NCBI GenBank assembly: GCA_029237915.1
Contig: JAQWHD010000038.1
Coordinates: forward strand, 62,001 to 126,000
DNA: 64,000 nt
Direction: 5' to 3'
DNA from: Thalassotalea sp.
GTDB lineage: Bacteria > Pseudomonadota > Gammaproteobacteria > Enterobacterales > Alteromonadaceae
Shown: one piece after another, positions 34,365-44,962 of the stretch
Layout: each line of letters opens with the position of its first letter
Numbering within the stretch: the stretch's first letter is position 1
Notes under the pieces: model-generated
Seen by the model: the letters and a program-made list of their open reading frames with translations, nothing else
Told to the model about the DNA's origin: nothing
Database searches by the model: none
Position numbers and translations under genes: made by a program

Positions 34365-35612
34365 ATGGGCGATTTTTATCAAAATGGCATCATTACCACC
34401 TTACATAACTTATCTAAACGTCCGGTTGAAGATATGGAGAAAGAACTATTAGAATTTAGTAAAAAGCGTCCTATGGGTTTAGTACTACCTTCCCTTTATT
34501 CCGAATTAGATACTAAAGCGTTACCAAATATTGTTAAAGAGCTGACCAAAGTACCCTACCTATCGCAAGTCGTTATCGGCTTAGATAGAGCGACAGAGGA
34601 TGAATACCGTCATGCGTTAGATTTTTTCTCACAACTGCCACAAGATCACCAAGTGCTATGGAACGATGGCCCAAGATTAAAAGCATTAGATAAAGAATTA
34701 CGTGAACTTGGACTTGCGCCAGAGCAAATGGGTAAAGGTCGCAATGTTTGGTATTGTTTCGGTTATACCTTGGCCTGTAACAAGGTTGAATCGGTGGCAT
34801 TACACGATTGCGATATCTTAACTTATGAGCGTGACTTATTGGCTCGCTTAATTTACCCGGTAGCCAATCCAAAATTCAATTACGAATTTTGTAAAGGTTT
34901 TTACTCAAGAATTGCCAATGGTACCCTTAATGGCCGTGTTAGCCGTTTATTAGTCACACCACTTATTAGGGCGTTAAAGAAACAAGCAAAAGATACTGAA
35001 TATCTAGATTACCTAGATAGCTTCCGCTATGCCTTAGCTGGTGAGTTTTCATTCCGCATCGATGTTCTCAATGATCTGCGCATTCCAAGTGACTGGGGTT
35101 TAGAGATTGGCGTATTATCGGAAATGAAACGTAACTATGCTACTAACCGCATCTGCCAAGTAGATATCGCCGATGTTTACGATCACAAGCATCAAATATT
35201 GTCAGAAGATAACGAAGATGGTGGTTTATCAAAAATGTCGATAGACATTGCTAAAGCACTATTTAGAAAACTTGCCATTCAAGGCACAGTATTTAATAGT
35301 GGTACTTTCAGAACGATTAAAGCGACCTACTACCGAATGGCTTTAGACTTCATTGAAACCTATAAAAATGACGCTATTATTAATGGCTTAGATTTAGATG
35401 TGCACAAAGAAGAACAAGCCGTTGAATTATTTGCTGAAAACATTATTAAAGCCGGTGAAAAGTTCTTAGACGACCCAATGGAAACGCCGTTTATTCCAAG
35501 CTGGAACCGCGTAACCAATGCCATGCCCGATGTTTTTGAACGTTTAAAGAAAGCGGTAGAAGAAGATAACTTAGAATTTTCACAACCTAAGCAAAATATC
35601 AAAACAGCTTGA
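34365..35612 (+). CDS. gpgS: Glucosyl-3-phosphoglycerate synthase-type glycosyltransferase (GT81-like)
   Basis: LVLPSLYSELD, GLDRATEDEY, GKGRNVWYCFGYTLA, LHDCDILTYERDLLARLIYP, DWGLEIGVLSE. Confidence 0.85.
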   Translation: MGDFYQNGIITTLHNLSKRPVEDMEKELLEFSKKRPMGLVLPSLYSELDTKALPNIVKELTKVPYLSQVVIGLDRATEDEYRHALDFFSQLPQDHQVLWNDGPRLKALDKELRELGLAPEQMGKGRNVWYCFGYTLACNKVESVALHDCDILTYERDLLARLIYPVANPKFNYEFCKGFYSRIANGTLNGRVSRLLVTPLIRALKKQAKDTEYLDYLDSFRYALAGEFSFRIDVLNDLRIPSDWGLEIGVLSEMKRNYATNRICQVDIADVYDHKHQILSEDNEDGGLSKMSIDIAKALFRKLAIQGTVFNSGTFRTIKATYYRMALDFIETYKNDAIINGLDLDVHKEEQAVELFAENIIKAGEKFLDDPMETPFIPSWNRVTNAMPDVFERLKKAVEEDNLEFSQPKQNIKTA

Positions 35613-35655
35613 TGATTAAAGCAAGGTATAAACGCTAACATTTAAGGTTAAAAAT

Positions 35656-37422
35656 ATGAACGATAACGATCCAATGCTAAATGAAAATCCAGTGCTACAT
35701 GACTTATTGTGTAAAACGGTTGCCCATTTAAATGCACTTTATTGTGATAATGATAACTTAACTTTAGCGCAGCGTTTACTTGCCGTTATGGATGTGAGTG
35801 ATGGCGGTGTCGCGCCCACTCCTCATAGTAATAACTGGGATGAATCTGATGTATTTTTAATTACTTATGCCGACAGTCTCATAGCTCCAAATCAAGCGCC
35901 GCTTAATACATTGCACCATTTTTTAACTGATCACCTAAAAGATAATGTTAGCTCGGTGCACCTGCTACCTTTTTATCCTTACAGCTCTGACGATGGCTTT
36001 GCGGTTATCGATTACTATCAAGTTAATGAGTCGGTAGGTGATTGGCCCGATCTACAAAGCATCGCCTATAACTATAAGGTTATGGCTGATGTGGTAATAA
36101 ATCACTGTTCAGCTCGTAGTGGTTGGTTTGAAAACTTTAAACAACAAAAACACCCAGGCAAAGACTTTTTCTTTTTAGCCTCTCCCGAGGATGACACCTC
36201 GCAAGTCGTACGTCCTCGTATTCATGACTTGTTGAAAGAAGTAGAAACCGTTGATGGTAAAAAACATGTGTGGTGTACTTTTAGTCATGACCAAGTAGAT
36301 TTTGACTTTACCAATCCTGAAGTGCTCATCGAGTTTGTCAGCATATTAAAATTCTACTTAGATAAAGGCATCACTATATTTCGCTTTGATGCGGTCGCCT
36401 TCCTATGGAAAGTCGTTGGCACGACCAGCATTAACCTACCAGAAACTCATGAAGTAGTACGTTTATTGCGATTATTGGTTGAGCATAACAACCCGAAAGC
36501 TGTGATAATTACCGAAACCAATGTACCAAATCGTCAAAACCTAATGTACTTTGGTAATGCCAATGAAGCCCACGCAATTTATAATTTTTCATTACCTCCG
36601 TTACTGATCAATACCTTAGTTACTGGCGACTGTACCCATTTGAAAACTTGGTTAATGTCACTACCGCCAGCGCAAAATGGCACTACCTATTTCAACTTTA
36701 TCGCCTCACATGACGGCATAGGTTTACGTCCTGTAGAAGGTATTTTAAGTGAGCAAGAAACTGACGAACTGATTAACTCTATGATTAATTTTGGTGGTCG
36801 CATTTCATGGCGAGCATTAAAAGGCGGGAAAAATCAGGCCTATGAGATAAACATCAGTTTAATTGATGCATTATCGGGAACAGTAAAAGGCCAAGATTCT
36901 TTACAAAAGCAACGCTTCGTTTGTGCCCATGCCATTATGCTAGCCATTGAAGGGATCCCAGCTATTTACATCCACAGCTTCTTAGGTACACAAAACGATC
37001 ATGACAAGGTTAAGCGAACTAATCAAAACCGAAGTATTAATCGCCATAAGTGGGACTACCCTGCACTGCAAACACAATTAGATAATCCTTTTAGTCATCA
37101 TGCGCAGGTTTTTCATGAGCTGACTAAGCTAATACAAGTCAGAAAAGAGCAACCGGCATTTCATCCTAATGCCACCCAATTCACCCTACATTTAGGGGTT
37201 AAATTATTTGCCTTTTGGCGTCAAAGCCCTGACCGCACGCAAAGCATATTCTCTATCAACAACATTACCGATAGCGAGCAAGTGCTGTCTTTAGCAGATT
37301 TGAACTTAATCGAGTTGGATTCTTGGACTGATTTAATTACCGGCCATACGTTTACCAATGTAAATGAAACCCTAACATTACAACCCTATCAATCGCTTTG
37401 GCTAACCAATAAAGTGACATAA
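35656..37422 (+). CDS. GH13 subfamily 18 phosphorylase (sucrose/glucosylglycerate phosphorylase type)
   Basis: VHLLPFYPYSSDDGFAVIDYYQV, FRFDAVAFLWK, ETNVPN, ASHDGIG; operonic with GpgS/phosphatase. Confidence 0.85.
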   Translation: MNDNDPMLNENPVLHDLLCKTVAHLNALYCDNDNLTLAQRLLAVMDVSDGGVAPTPHSNNWDESDVFLITYADSLIAPNQAPLNTLHHFLTDHLKDNVSSVHLLPFYPYSSDDGFAVIDYYQVNESVGDWPDLQSIAYNYKVMADVVINHCSARSGWFENFKQQKHPGKDFFFLASPEDDTSQVVRPRIHDLLKEVETVDGKKHVWCTFSHDQVDFDFTNPEVLIEFVSILKFYLDKGITIFRFDAVAFLWKVVGTTSINLPETHEVVRLLRLLVEHNNPKAVIITETNVPNRQNLMYFGNANEAHAIYNFSLPPLLINTLVTGDCTHLKTWLMSLPPAQNGTTYFNFIASHDGIGLRPVEGILSEQETDELINSMINFGGRISWRALKGGKNQAYEINISLIDALSGTVKGQDSLQKQRFVCAHAIMLAIEGIPAIYIHSFLGTQNDHDKVKRTNQNRSINRHKWDYPALQTQLDNPFSHHAQVFHELTKLIQVRKEQPAFHPNATQFTLHLGVKLFAFWRQSPDRTQSIFSINNITDSEQVLSLADLNLIELDSWTDLITGHTFTNVNETLTLQPYQSLWLTNKVT

Positions 37423-37502
37423 AATAGACGAACTCCCTGCATGATAACGGCTATGATATCGGGTATACTTCGCTCAAATAGATAAAAATATGAGAGATAT
37501 CG

Positions 37503-37745
37503 GTGATAAAGTTTACTCGCAATCAACAAGAGGCAATAGTTGCTAAACTGCAACGTTACTTTATTAATGAATTAGATCAAGATATTGGCCAGTTTGATGC
37601 CGAGTTCTTGATTGATTTTTTTGCTAAGGAAATGGGTAGTGCTTTTTACAATAAAGGTTTACTTGACGCACAAGCGATCGTTAATGAAAAAGTATTAACT
37701 ATTAGCGACGCCATTTATGAAATAGAACAGCCGAGTGATATTTAA
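37503..37745 (+). CDS. DUF2164 family protein
   Basis: 80 aa, [25 protein letters not shown]...GSAFYNKGL. Confidence 0.8.
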   Translation: MIKFTRNQQEAIVAKLQRYFINELDQDIGQFDAEFLIDFFAKEMGSAFYNKGLLDAQAIVNEKVLTISDAIYEIEQPSDI

Positions 37746-38203
37746 TGTCTAAGATGAATATATGGGTAGATGCCGATGCGTGCCCAGTAGTGATCAAAGA
37801 AATCCTTTTTAAAGCCGCCGACAGAACGCAAACTGACACCACCTTGTTTGCTAATCATTTTCTTAAAATACCACCATCAAAGTTTATTAAATTTATCCAA
37901 GTTAGCTCAGGCTTTGATGTTGCTGATGATGAGATCGTAAAACGCGTTAATGCGGGTGACTTAGTGGTAACTCAAGACATTCCATTAGCGGCTGAGGTTA
38001 TCGAAAAAGGCGCTCTGGCATTAAACCCAAGGGGCGAGTTATACACACTAAGTAATATTCGCTCTCGCCTAAACATGCGAGATTTTATGGATACCATGCG
38101 CGCTAGTGGTGTACAAACCGGAGGGCCGCCTGCTTTAAATCATGGTGACAGACAAAACTTTGCCAATAACCTAGATAAGTTTTTAACCGCCGCTAAAAAA
38201 TAG
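37745..38203 (+). CDS. YaiI/YqxD family protein (DUF188)
   Basis: [50 protein letters not shown]. Confidence 0.93.
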   Translation: MSKMNIWVDADACPVVIKEILFKAADRTQTDTTLFANHFLKIPPSKFIKFIQVSSGFDVADDEIVKRVNAGDLVVTQDIPLAAEVIEKGALALNPRGELYTLSNIRSRLNMRDFMDTMRASGVQTGGPPALNHGDRQNFANNLDKFLTAAKK

Positions 38204-38294
38204 CCATTATTTTCACTACCGATTTGGTAGTGTTACCCCCATTTTTCTGGCAAAATAACGCCAACAAAATAACTAAAATTATTAAAGGTCGACC

Positions 38295-38924
38295 ATGTCT
38301 GATTTATCCACTGCGATTAAACAAATCCAACAAATGCTAACCATGCAAGACGCAATGAATTCACGCGTAAGTGATACATGGCGAGAAAACAACTTTGAAT
38401 GGTACCGCGCCATTTGGGTTGAATGTGCAGAAATGCTAGATCACCACGGTTGGAAGTGGTGGAAACATCAAGAATGTGATGTGCCACAAGTGCAACTTGA
38501 GTTAGTCGATATATTTCATTTTGGTCTAAGCTTACGTCTTATGGCTGAGAATAATACTGATGTAATTGCCGAGCAATTAGCCAATGAATTACAACTAAGC
38601 GTTGAACATACCGATTTTAAATTTGCATTAGAAGATTTAGCATCAGCAGCCGTAACGAATAAATCATTTGACGGCAAAAGCTTTACAGCTTGTATGCAGT
38701 TAATGAATATGGATTTAGACGAATTATTTCGTCAATACGTAGGTAAGAACACCTTAAACTTTTTCCGTCAGGACTTTGGCTATAAAGAAGGTACCTACAT
38801 TAAAGTTTGGAACGGCAAAGAAGACAATGAAGTATTAGCTGATTTAGTAACGTCTTTAGACACAACAGCTAGTGACTTTCAAACACAAGTATACAACGGC
38901 TTAAAAGCGGCTTACCCAGCTTAA
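38295..38924 (+). CDS. Dimeric dUTPase family (dUTP diphosphatase)
   Basis: EWYRAIWVECAEMLDHHGWKWWKHQ...QLELVDIFHFGLS. Confidence 0.85.
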   Translation: MSDLSTAIKQIQQMLTMQDAMNSRVSDTWRENNFEWYRAIWVECAEMLDHHGWKWWKHQECDVPQVQLELVDIFHFGLSLRLMAENNTDVIAEQLANELQLSVEHTDFKFALEDLASAAVTNKSFDGKSFTACMQLMNMDLDELFRQYVGKNTLNFFRQDFGYKEGTYIKVWNGKEDNEVLADLVTSLDTTASDFQTQVYNGLKAAYPA

Positions 38925-38943
38925 GTTTAGTTTTAACCATATA

Positions 38944-38966
38944 ATCAAGGTGTCTGACACCTTGAT
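38944..38966. repeat. Perfect 11-bp inverted repeat between dUTPase gene and mtnN
   Basis: ATCAAGGTGTC-t-GACACCTTGAT. Confidence 0.9.
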
Positions 38967-38990
38967 ATAGAATAATAGATAAGGTTTATT

Positions 38991-39701
38991 ATGAAAGCAG
39001 GAATTATTGGCGCTATGGAGCCAGAGGTTGCGATTTTAAAAAGCAAACTTGAAAACTTAACAGAGCAACAAATTGCTGGTTACACGTTTTACTCGGGTAC
39101 CATAGATGGCAGCGAAGTAGTATTAGTACAATCGGGTATTGGTAAAGTAGCATCAGCAATCGCAACAGTATTATTAATTGATAAATTTCAGCCAGATTAT
39201 GTGGTTAATACTGGCTCTGCTGGTGGCTTTGAACAATCTTTAAAAGTTGGCGATATAGTGATTAGCTCTGAAGTTCGCCATCATGATGCTGATGTAACCG
39301 CCTTTGGTTATGAAATAGGTCAATTACCTAGTATGCCTGCTGCATTTATTCCACACCCAACTTTAGTTACTGCGGCACAAGCAGGTATTGATAAGCTAGA
39401 AGGTATTCAAACATTAACGGGCTTGATTACCACTGGTGATACCTTCATGACAAAAGATGATGATATCGCCAAAGCACGTGCTAATTTTCCAACCATGGCA
39501 GCAGTTGAGATGGAAGGCGCTGCAATAGCACAAACTTGTCATCAAATGAATGTCCCTTTTGTGGTTATTCGTTCAATGAGTGATATTGCCGGTAAAGAAT
39601 CGCCAACGTCTTTTGAAGAATACTTAGAAACTGCATCAGTGAACTCATCTGAATTAGTAATGAATATGCTTAACGAATTAAAAGCTAAATCATTAAATTA
39701 A
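38991..39701 (+). CDS. mtnN: 5'-methylthioadenosine/S-adenosylhomocysteine nucleosidase
   Basis: MKAGIIGAMEPEVAILK, NTGSAGGF, VEMEGAAIAQ, RSMSDIAG. Confidence 0.95.
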   Translation: MKAGIIGAMEPEVAILKSKLENLTEQQIAGYTFYSGTIDGSEVVLVQSGIGKVASAIATVLLIDKFQPDYVVNTGSAGGFEQSLKVGDIVISSEVRHHDADVTAFGYEIGQLPSMPAAFIPHPTLVTAAQAGIDKLEGIQTLTGLITTGDTFMTKDDDIAKARANFPTMAAVEMEGAAIAQTCHQMNVPFVVIRSMSDIAGKESPTSFEEYLETASVNSSELVMNMLNELKAKSLN

Positions 39702-39728
39702 AACAACATTTAGAAAACTTAAATAAAG

Positions 39729-39758
39729 TCCTGATGTTCATTTCAGGATTTTTTTTGC
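39729..39758 (+). terminator. mtnN terminator
   Basis: TCCTGA-tgttcatt-TCAGGA-TTTTTTTT. Confidence 0.85.
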
Positions 39759-39847
39759 TTTTATAATAATGATTAAGTGCTACTATTTATTTATATAATA
39801 CTAATTTGAATAATAAATTAGCTACCTTGCTCTAATGGAGAGTCACT

Positions 39848-40267
39848 GTGTTTCGAATGCTTGTTATTTTTAGTTTAATCACCTTTACTGCTGCATGCGG
39901 TAATTTTGGCAAGTTTGAAAAGCCTCCAGAGCCTATGGCAAAATTAACTGGAGAGGCTAGCCAACAACAAGTGTTGGACATGCAAAGTAATAATGAAAAT
40001 TTTTTATTGTTAGATGTGCGCAGCCCCGAAGAGTTTGACGCCGGCCATATTTCAGGAGCCGTAAATATTAGTCATGACCAGTTAGTCAGCAACCTTAATA
40101 ATGTATTTACCTATAAAGATAAAAACATTGTTGTTTATTGTCGTTCCGGCAGACGAGCTCGCATTGCTATCGATATTTTAAAAGAGAACAGCTTTCATCA
40201 CGTAAATCATTTAACCGGTGATATGAATGGTTGGCAAGCCGCTGGCCTAAAAGTAGTGACCGAGTAA
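39848..40267 (+). CDS. Rhodanese-like domain lipoprotein
   Basis: Lipobox TAAC; LLDVRSPEEFDAGHISGAVNI, VVYCRSGRRA. Confidence 0.9.
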   Translation: MFRMLVIFSLITFTAACGNFGKFEKPPEPMAKLTGEASQQQVLDMQSNNENFLLLDVRSPEEFDAGHISGAVNISHDQLVSNLNNVFTYKDKNIVVYCRSGRRARIAIDILKENSFHHVNHLTGDMNGWQAAGLKVVTE

Positions 40268-40272
40268 TAACA

Positions 40273-40920
40273 ATGGCTGAAATAACACAACCAATGAGCA
40301 GTTTTATCTATTACGCTGATATTTTTGGAGTGATCGTTTTTGCTCTATCGGGTGCTCTCTTAGCTGGGCGCTATAGGCTCGATCCATTTGGCGTTATGGT
40401 ACTTGCTGCAGTCACAGCTGTAGGTGGAGGTACAATTCGAGATATCATTTTAGGCGCACCAGTATTTTGGACTGTGCAAACTGAATATATCGTGGTTATT
40501 TTCTTTACATCAATATTAACAATATTATTAATTCGAGAGCCTAAGCTAGTCTCTAGGCGTTTTATGCACATTGCCGATGCTTTTGGTTTAGCCTTATTTG
40601 CAGTACTAGGTACGAATAAAGCGCTTGATTATGGTCAACCAATACTTATTGCGATTATCATGGGTACAATTACAGCGGTAGCTGGAGGCATGATCAGGGA
40701 TATTATTTGTAATAGGATCCCTTTAATTTTACGTGAAGAAATATACGCAACAGCTGCTTTATTAGGTGCTACTTTATTTGTGGCATTTAAATATATTGGT
40801 TTTTCAGAAGTATTAGCAGGCACACTTGCTATGGCGGGTGCACTAACTTTACGCTTAGCAGGAATTTATTGGAAAGTATCCCTGCCAGCATTTAAATTTG
40901 ATGATGAACTTAATGGCTAA
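40273..40920 (+). CDS. Trimeric intracellular cation (TRIC) channel family protein, YadS/YicG-like
   Basis: Duplicated GGGTIRDI / AGGMIRDI motifs and 7 TM pattern; start MAEITQP. Confidence 0.9.
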   Translation: MAEITQPMSSFIYYADIFGVIVFALSGALLAGRYRLDPFGVMVLAAVTAVGGGTIRDIILGAPVFWTVQTEYIVVIFFTSILTILLIREPKLVSRRFMHIADAFGLALFAVLGTNKALDYGQPILIAIIMGTITAVAGGMIRDIICNRIPLILREEIYATAALLGATLFVAFKYIGFSEVLAGTLAMAGALTLRLAGIYWKVSLPAFKFDDELNG

Positions 40921-40999
40921 GTACATACTGGGCACTTGCTAATTCTTAATTAGCAAGTTGACCAAAAGTAACCTTAGGAAAAGTTAAATTCGGCTAAGA

Positions 41000-41329
41000 T
41001 TAATCATCAATTGCAATACCCCAACCATCATTATAACCGTCAAATTTACGGGCAAGCTTTTCAAATTGAGCTTCTTTGGCAACTATATTGTCATAACTTG
41101 GTAGCATTTCAATACAACAATCCACATCCCACACCCCGGCTGTTTTGTCAGGGTGAACTTTGATGTCCGTTGCAATATTTTCATCTTCAAGATGCTTTGC
41201 CATTGCGCGAGCGTTTTGTTCATCTTCAAATAATTGAAAAAATTCAACCATAGCAAGCTTGCTTAAATCAACGCCAGCTTGGTACATTTCATTTAATACC
41301 GAGCCATTTTCATCATTTGGAAAATTCAT
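41000..41329 (-). CDS. RraB-like (ribonuclease E inhibitor family) protein
   Basis: 109 aa; FQLFEDEQNARAMAKHLEDENIATDIKVH... and FDGYNDGWGIAIDD. Confidence 0.55.
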   Translation of the reverse strand: MNFPNDENGSVLNEMYQAGVDLSKLAMVEFFQLFEDEQNARAMAKHLEDENIATDIKVHPDKTAGVWDVDCCIEMLPSYDNIVAKEAQFEKLARKFDGYNDGWGIAIDD

Positions 41330-41374
41330 TTTATTGCCTATACAACACTCTTTGGGTAATTACGCGCAGTATAA

Positions 41375-41944
41375 CTAATTTTTATTAGTTTTACTGTTAC
41401 TAGTAAGTGGAAAATTGATTAATAAGTTTTTCACTGCTTCTTTAATTATTTCATTGTTCTCATCACTGGTATTTTTTTCGCCTAATTTCATATCAACAAA
41501 GCTGCGGTACACAGAACGCTTGTTGTCATTATCAAGAACATCAATAATTAACATTGACGTTTTAATGTCTTTATTCAATTCTTTTTGTTGGTTATTAGAG
41601 CAACCAAGACAAGCGCCTACGCCTTTATTATATGCTTTCAACTCTGTTAAGCTGCGCTCAACAATGAAATAGCTCACCACCACATCAGCAGCTTCATAAT
41701 CTTTATAGGTTAAATGCAAACGCTCCATTTCCTCTTCAATGGTTAATTCAATACGGTTACGCTGAAAGTCACTTAACTGCTGAATTGAACTAAATTTAGA
41801 CTCACGGGGAAATAGGCTATAGCTTTTAATATTGTTAAAATCATATCCTTCGGTGTAGCGATAGTCAGGGTCAACACTACATCCAGCTAGTATCATGACT
41901 AAACTAATAAGACTTACGGTAAAAATTTTATATTTTTTTATCAT
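41375..41944 (-). CDS. DUF4136 family lipoprotein
   Basis: Lipobox LAGC; DPDYRYTEGYDFNNIKSYSLFP; ADVVVSYFIV. Confidence 0.8.
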   Translation of the reverse strand: MIKKYKIFTVSLISLVMILAGCSVDPDYRYTEGYDFNNIKSYSLFPRESKFSSIQQLSDFQRNRIELTIEEEMERLHLTYKDYEAADVVVSYFIVERSLTELKAYNKGVGACLGCSNNQQKELNKDIKTSMLIIDVLDNDNKRSVYRSFVDMKLGEKNTSDENNEIIKEAVKNLLINFPLTSNSKTNKN

Positions 41945-41992
41945 TCTTCGCTTAACTTATATTCTTTTTATATTACTTTACGTTAAACCCAT

Positions 41993-42016
41993 AAAAAAGC
42001 CAGTCTAATGACTGGC
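41993..42016 (-). terminator. tyrS terminator
   Basis: Minus strand GCCAGTC-atta-GACTGGC-TTTTTT. Confidence 0.85.
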
Positions 42017-42043
42017 TATTTATAATCTTCTAATGTGTGGCGA

Positions 42044-43243
42044 TTAACTAAGAGTTACCTTAGCAAACTTACGTTTACCTACTTGATAAATCGCCGTTGT
42101 GCCAGCAGCACAAATTAACTTATTGTCTGTCACTTTTTCGCCATCGATTTTAACAGCACCTTGCTTGATCATACGCATAGCATCAGACGTACTTACCACA
42201 AGTCCAGCTTGCTTTAACAAGTTTGGAATACCAATTTCACCACTTTGGGTAGTAATCGCTTTTTCTTCAATTTCATCAGGCATAGCTCCTTTTTGAAAGC
42301 GATTGATAAATTCATTGTGAGCCGCTTGTGCTGCATCTTCATTATGAAAACGAGCAATTAACTCTTTCGCTAAGGCAATTTTAACATCGCGTGGGTTATC
42401 GCCATTAGCGATACCGTCTTTATATGCTTGGATTTCGGTAAGCGGTTTAAAGCTTAATAAGTCGTAGTAACGCCACATTAGCACATCAGAAATCGACATG
42501 ATTTTACCAAACATTTCAGTTGGTGAATCCGTAATACCTATGTAGTTATTTAATGACTTAGACATCTTTTGTACGCCGTCTAAACCTTCAAGCAATGGCA
42601 TCATTAATACAGTTTGCGGACGCTGGCCTTCGCCTTTTTGTAACTCACGGCCCATTAATAAATTGAATTTTTGATCTGTGCCACCTAATTCAACATCAGC
42701 CTTAAGTGCAACACTGTCCCAACCTTGAACTAGTGGGTACATAAATTCATGAATGGCAATAGATTGGCCTTCTTTAAAGCGCTTTTTAAAATCATCACGT
42801 TCCATCATACGAGCAACCGTCTGACGAGAAGCTAGTTGTAACATACCAGCAGCGCCTAATTTAGACATCCAAGTCGAGTTAAATTCAACTCTAGTTTTAG
42901 CCGGGTCTAAAATTTTAAATACTTGCTCTTTGTACGTTTCAGCATTGGCTAATACATCTGCTTCGGTTAATGCTTTACGAGTAACATTTTTACCCGTTGG
43001 ATCGCCAATCATGCCGGTGAAGTCACCAATTAGAAAAATCACTTCGTGACCTAGCTGTTGGAACTGGCGCATTTTATTAATTAGAACCGTGTGGCCTAAA
43101 TGTAAATCAGGGGCTGTTGGATCAAAACCGGCTTTAATTCGTAAAGGCTCACCTTTCTTTAATTTTGCTAGAAGTTCATCTTCTACTAAGATCTCTTCTG
43201 CGCCGCGTTTGATTTCTGCAAACGCCTGCATTACATCAGTCAT
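42044..43243 (-). CDS. tyrS: Tyrosyl-tRNA synthetase (TyrS type 2)
   Basis: [26 protein letters not shown]-terminal S4 domain. Confidence 0.95.
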   Translation of the reverse strand: MTDVMQAFAEIKRGAEEILVEDELLAKLKKGEPLRIKAGFDPTAPDLHLGHTVLINKMRQFQQLGHEVIFLIGDFTGMIGDPTGKNVTRKALTEADVLANAETYKEQVFKILDPAKTRVEFNSTWMSKLGAAGMLQLASRQTVARMMERDDFKKRFKEGQSIAIHEFMYPLVQGWDSVALKADVELGGTDQKFNLLMGRELQKGEGQRPQTVLMMPLLEGLDGVQKMSKSLNNYIGITDSPTEMFGKIMSISDVLMWRYYDLLSFKPLTEIQAYKDGIANGDNPRDVKIALAKELIARFHNEDAAQAAHNEFINRFQKGAMPDEIEEKAITTQSGEIGIPNLLKQAGLVVSTSDAMRMIKQGAVKIDGEKVTDNKLICAAGTTAIYQVGKRKFAKVTLS

Positions 43244-43630
43244 TAACTTGCCCTACATTGGTGTTGCCAAACATCTAAAAAATCTATTTTGCGATCTAAT
43301 TAGTTGCCAGCTTAATTTTTAATTCAAAGTTAACGAATTCTACTTTAATCTAGCCTTAGATTAAAGGGAGAAATGAGCTGCAATTGTATCAATTATGTAC
43401 AATTACGGGCATTTTAATTCGAATCTTAGTAGTGACCTGTTATTTAACATTATTTTCTTTTATCTAAGATACAAATTTGTTTTGATTTTTTGCCATAACG
43501 CCTTAATATTGCTTATATATTGTGGCGCGGATTACATTTTGATCTATCAATGCTCTTGTTAGTAAAATGTATAATTTGTTATAGTTAAGGGTATAAAGTC
43601 TTAATTTATTACTTTGGATTAGATAACACT

Positions 43631-44962
43631 TTGATTAAATTGAAAAACATATTTTTAGAGCTTCCCAAAAAACATCAACTATTAATTAGCGGATGCTGTA
43701 TTTTTGTGCTCTTTTTATTACTTTTACCTTCTGAACAGGCTTCTGCAAGCCGTCAAAGTGACAAATCAGCTATTGAAATAGGCAAAAGATATCAATTAGA
43801 AATACCAGAAGAAACCAAACAAGCTCTGCGTAAGGCAAGAAAGAAAAAGCCAAGTGACATTTCGTGGCAAACCGCCACAGTAAAAAGTGGCGATACCTTT
43901 GGCAAAATATTATCTGATTTTGGTTTTTCAGCAAATACCACCTACCAATTAACAAGTAGTGAACACGGCAAAAAATTAGTTAATTTAAATATTGGCGATC
44001 AACTAGAATTAGCGAGTAATGACGAAGGTGTATTAACCGCCCTACATTACCCAATATCGATTACCGAGACATTGAAGTTTTCATTAACTAAAGATGGGTT
44101 TACTAGTTCAATTGATGTTAAGAAAATTGAAAAGAGACTTAACTATGCACAAGCAGAAATTAAAAGTAATTTCTGGAGCGCTTCATTAGGTGCAGGTCTT
44201 AATAACAATCAAACCATGAACTTGGCTAATATTTTTGGTTGGGATGTCGATTTCGCCTTAGATATCCGCGAAGGCGATAGCTTTAACGTTATTTATGAAA
44301 CCGAATACATTGATGGCGAATTAGTTGGTAATGGTAATATTTTAGCTGCAGAGTTTATTAACCAAAATGAAGCCTTTAAAGCCGTACGCTTTAAAGATGG
44401 TGAATTTTATGCGCCTAATGGCGACAGTATGCGTAAGTCTTTCTTACGTGCACCGGTAAGCTTTCAGTATATTAGCTCAAGCTTCAAGCCTAAACGTTAC
44501 CACCCAATTCTTAAGCGAGTTAAAGCGCATAATGGCGTAGATTATCGTGCGCCTACTGGTACGCCAGTAAAAGCCGCTGGTAATGGTCGAGTTATCGCCT
44601 CTACTTATAACAAGTACAATGGTAACTATGTATTTATTCAGCATGCTAACAACATAGTCACTAAGTACCTGCATTTCTCTAAACGTGCAGTTAAAAAAGG
44701 CGCTCGAGTAAAGCAAGGCCAAGTAATTGGTTATGTTGGTTCAACGGGTTTGTCACAAGCACCACATTTACATTATGAATTCTTATTAAATGGTGTTCAT
44801 CGTAATCCACGCACAGTTAAACTACCTGATGCAGAGCCAATTAATAAAAAATACAAAGCCGAATTTGTGCAAGTAGCAAATGAGTTATTAACTAAATTGG
44901 AAGGCTCGAAACGCGCCTTATTGGCCGCTACCGATGACGCAGCAAGAGCAATCGCCGAGTAA
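43631..44962 (+). CDS. M23 peptidoglycan DD-metalloendopeptidase (OapA/MepM-like)
   Basis: HNGVDYRAPTGTPVKAAGNGRV, SQAPHLHYEF; TTG start. Confidence 0.92.
   Translation: MIKLKNIFLELPKKHQLLISGCCIFVLFLLLLPSEQASASRQSDKSAIEIGKRYQLEIPEETKQALRKARKKKPSDISWQTATVKSGDTFGKILSDFGFSANTTYQLTSSEHGKKLVNLNIGDQLELASNDEGVLTALHYPISITETLKFSLTKDGFTSSIDVKKIEKRLNYAQAEIKSNFWSASLGAGLNNNQTMNLANIFGWDVDFALDIREGDSFNVIYETEYIDGELVGNGNILAAEFINQNEAFKAVRFKDGEFYAPNGDSMRKSFLRAPVSFQYISSSFKPKRYHPILKRVKAHNGVDYRAPTGTPVKAAGNGRVIASTYNKYNGNYVFIQHANNIVTKYLHFSKRAVKKGARVKQGQVIGYVGSTGLSQAPHLHYEFLLNGVHRNPRTVKLPDAEPINKKYKAEFVQVANELLTKLEGSKRALLAATDDAARAIAE

Noticed and set aside
39790-39835. CTAATTT...AAATTAG short inverted repeat upstream of the rhodanese gene
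   Set aside because: 7-bp AT-only arms are expected by chance at this base composition.
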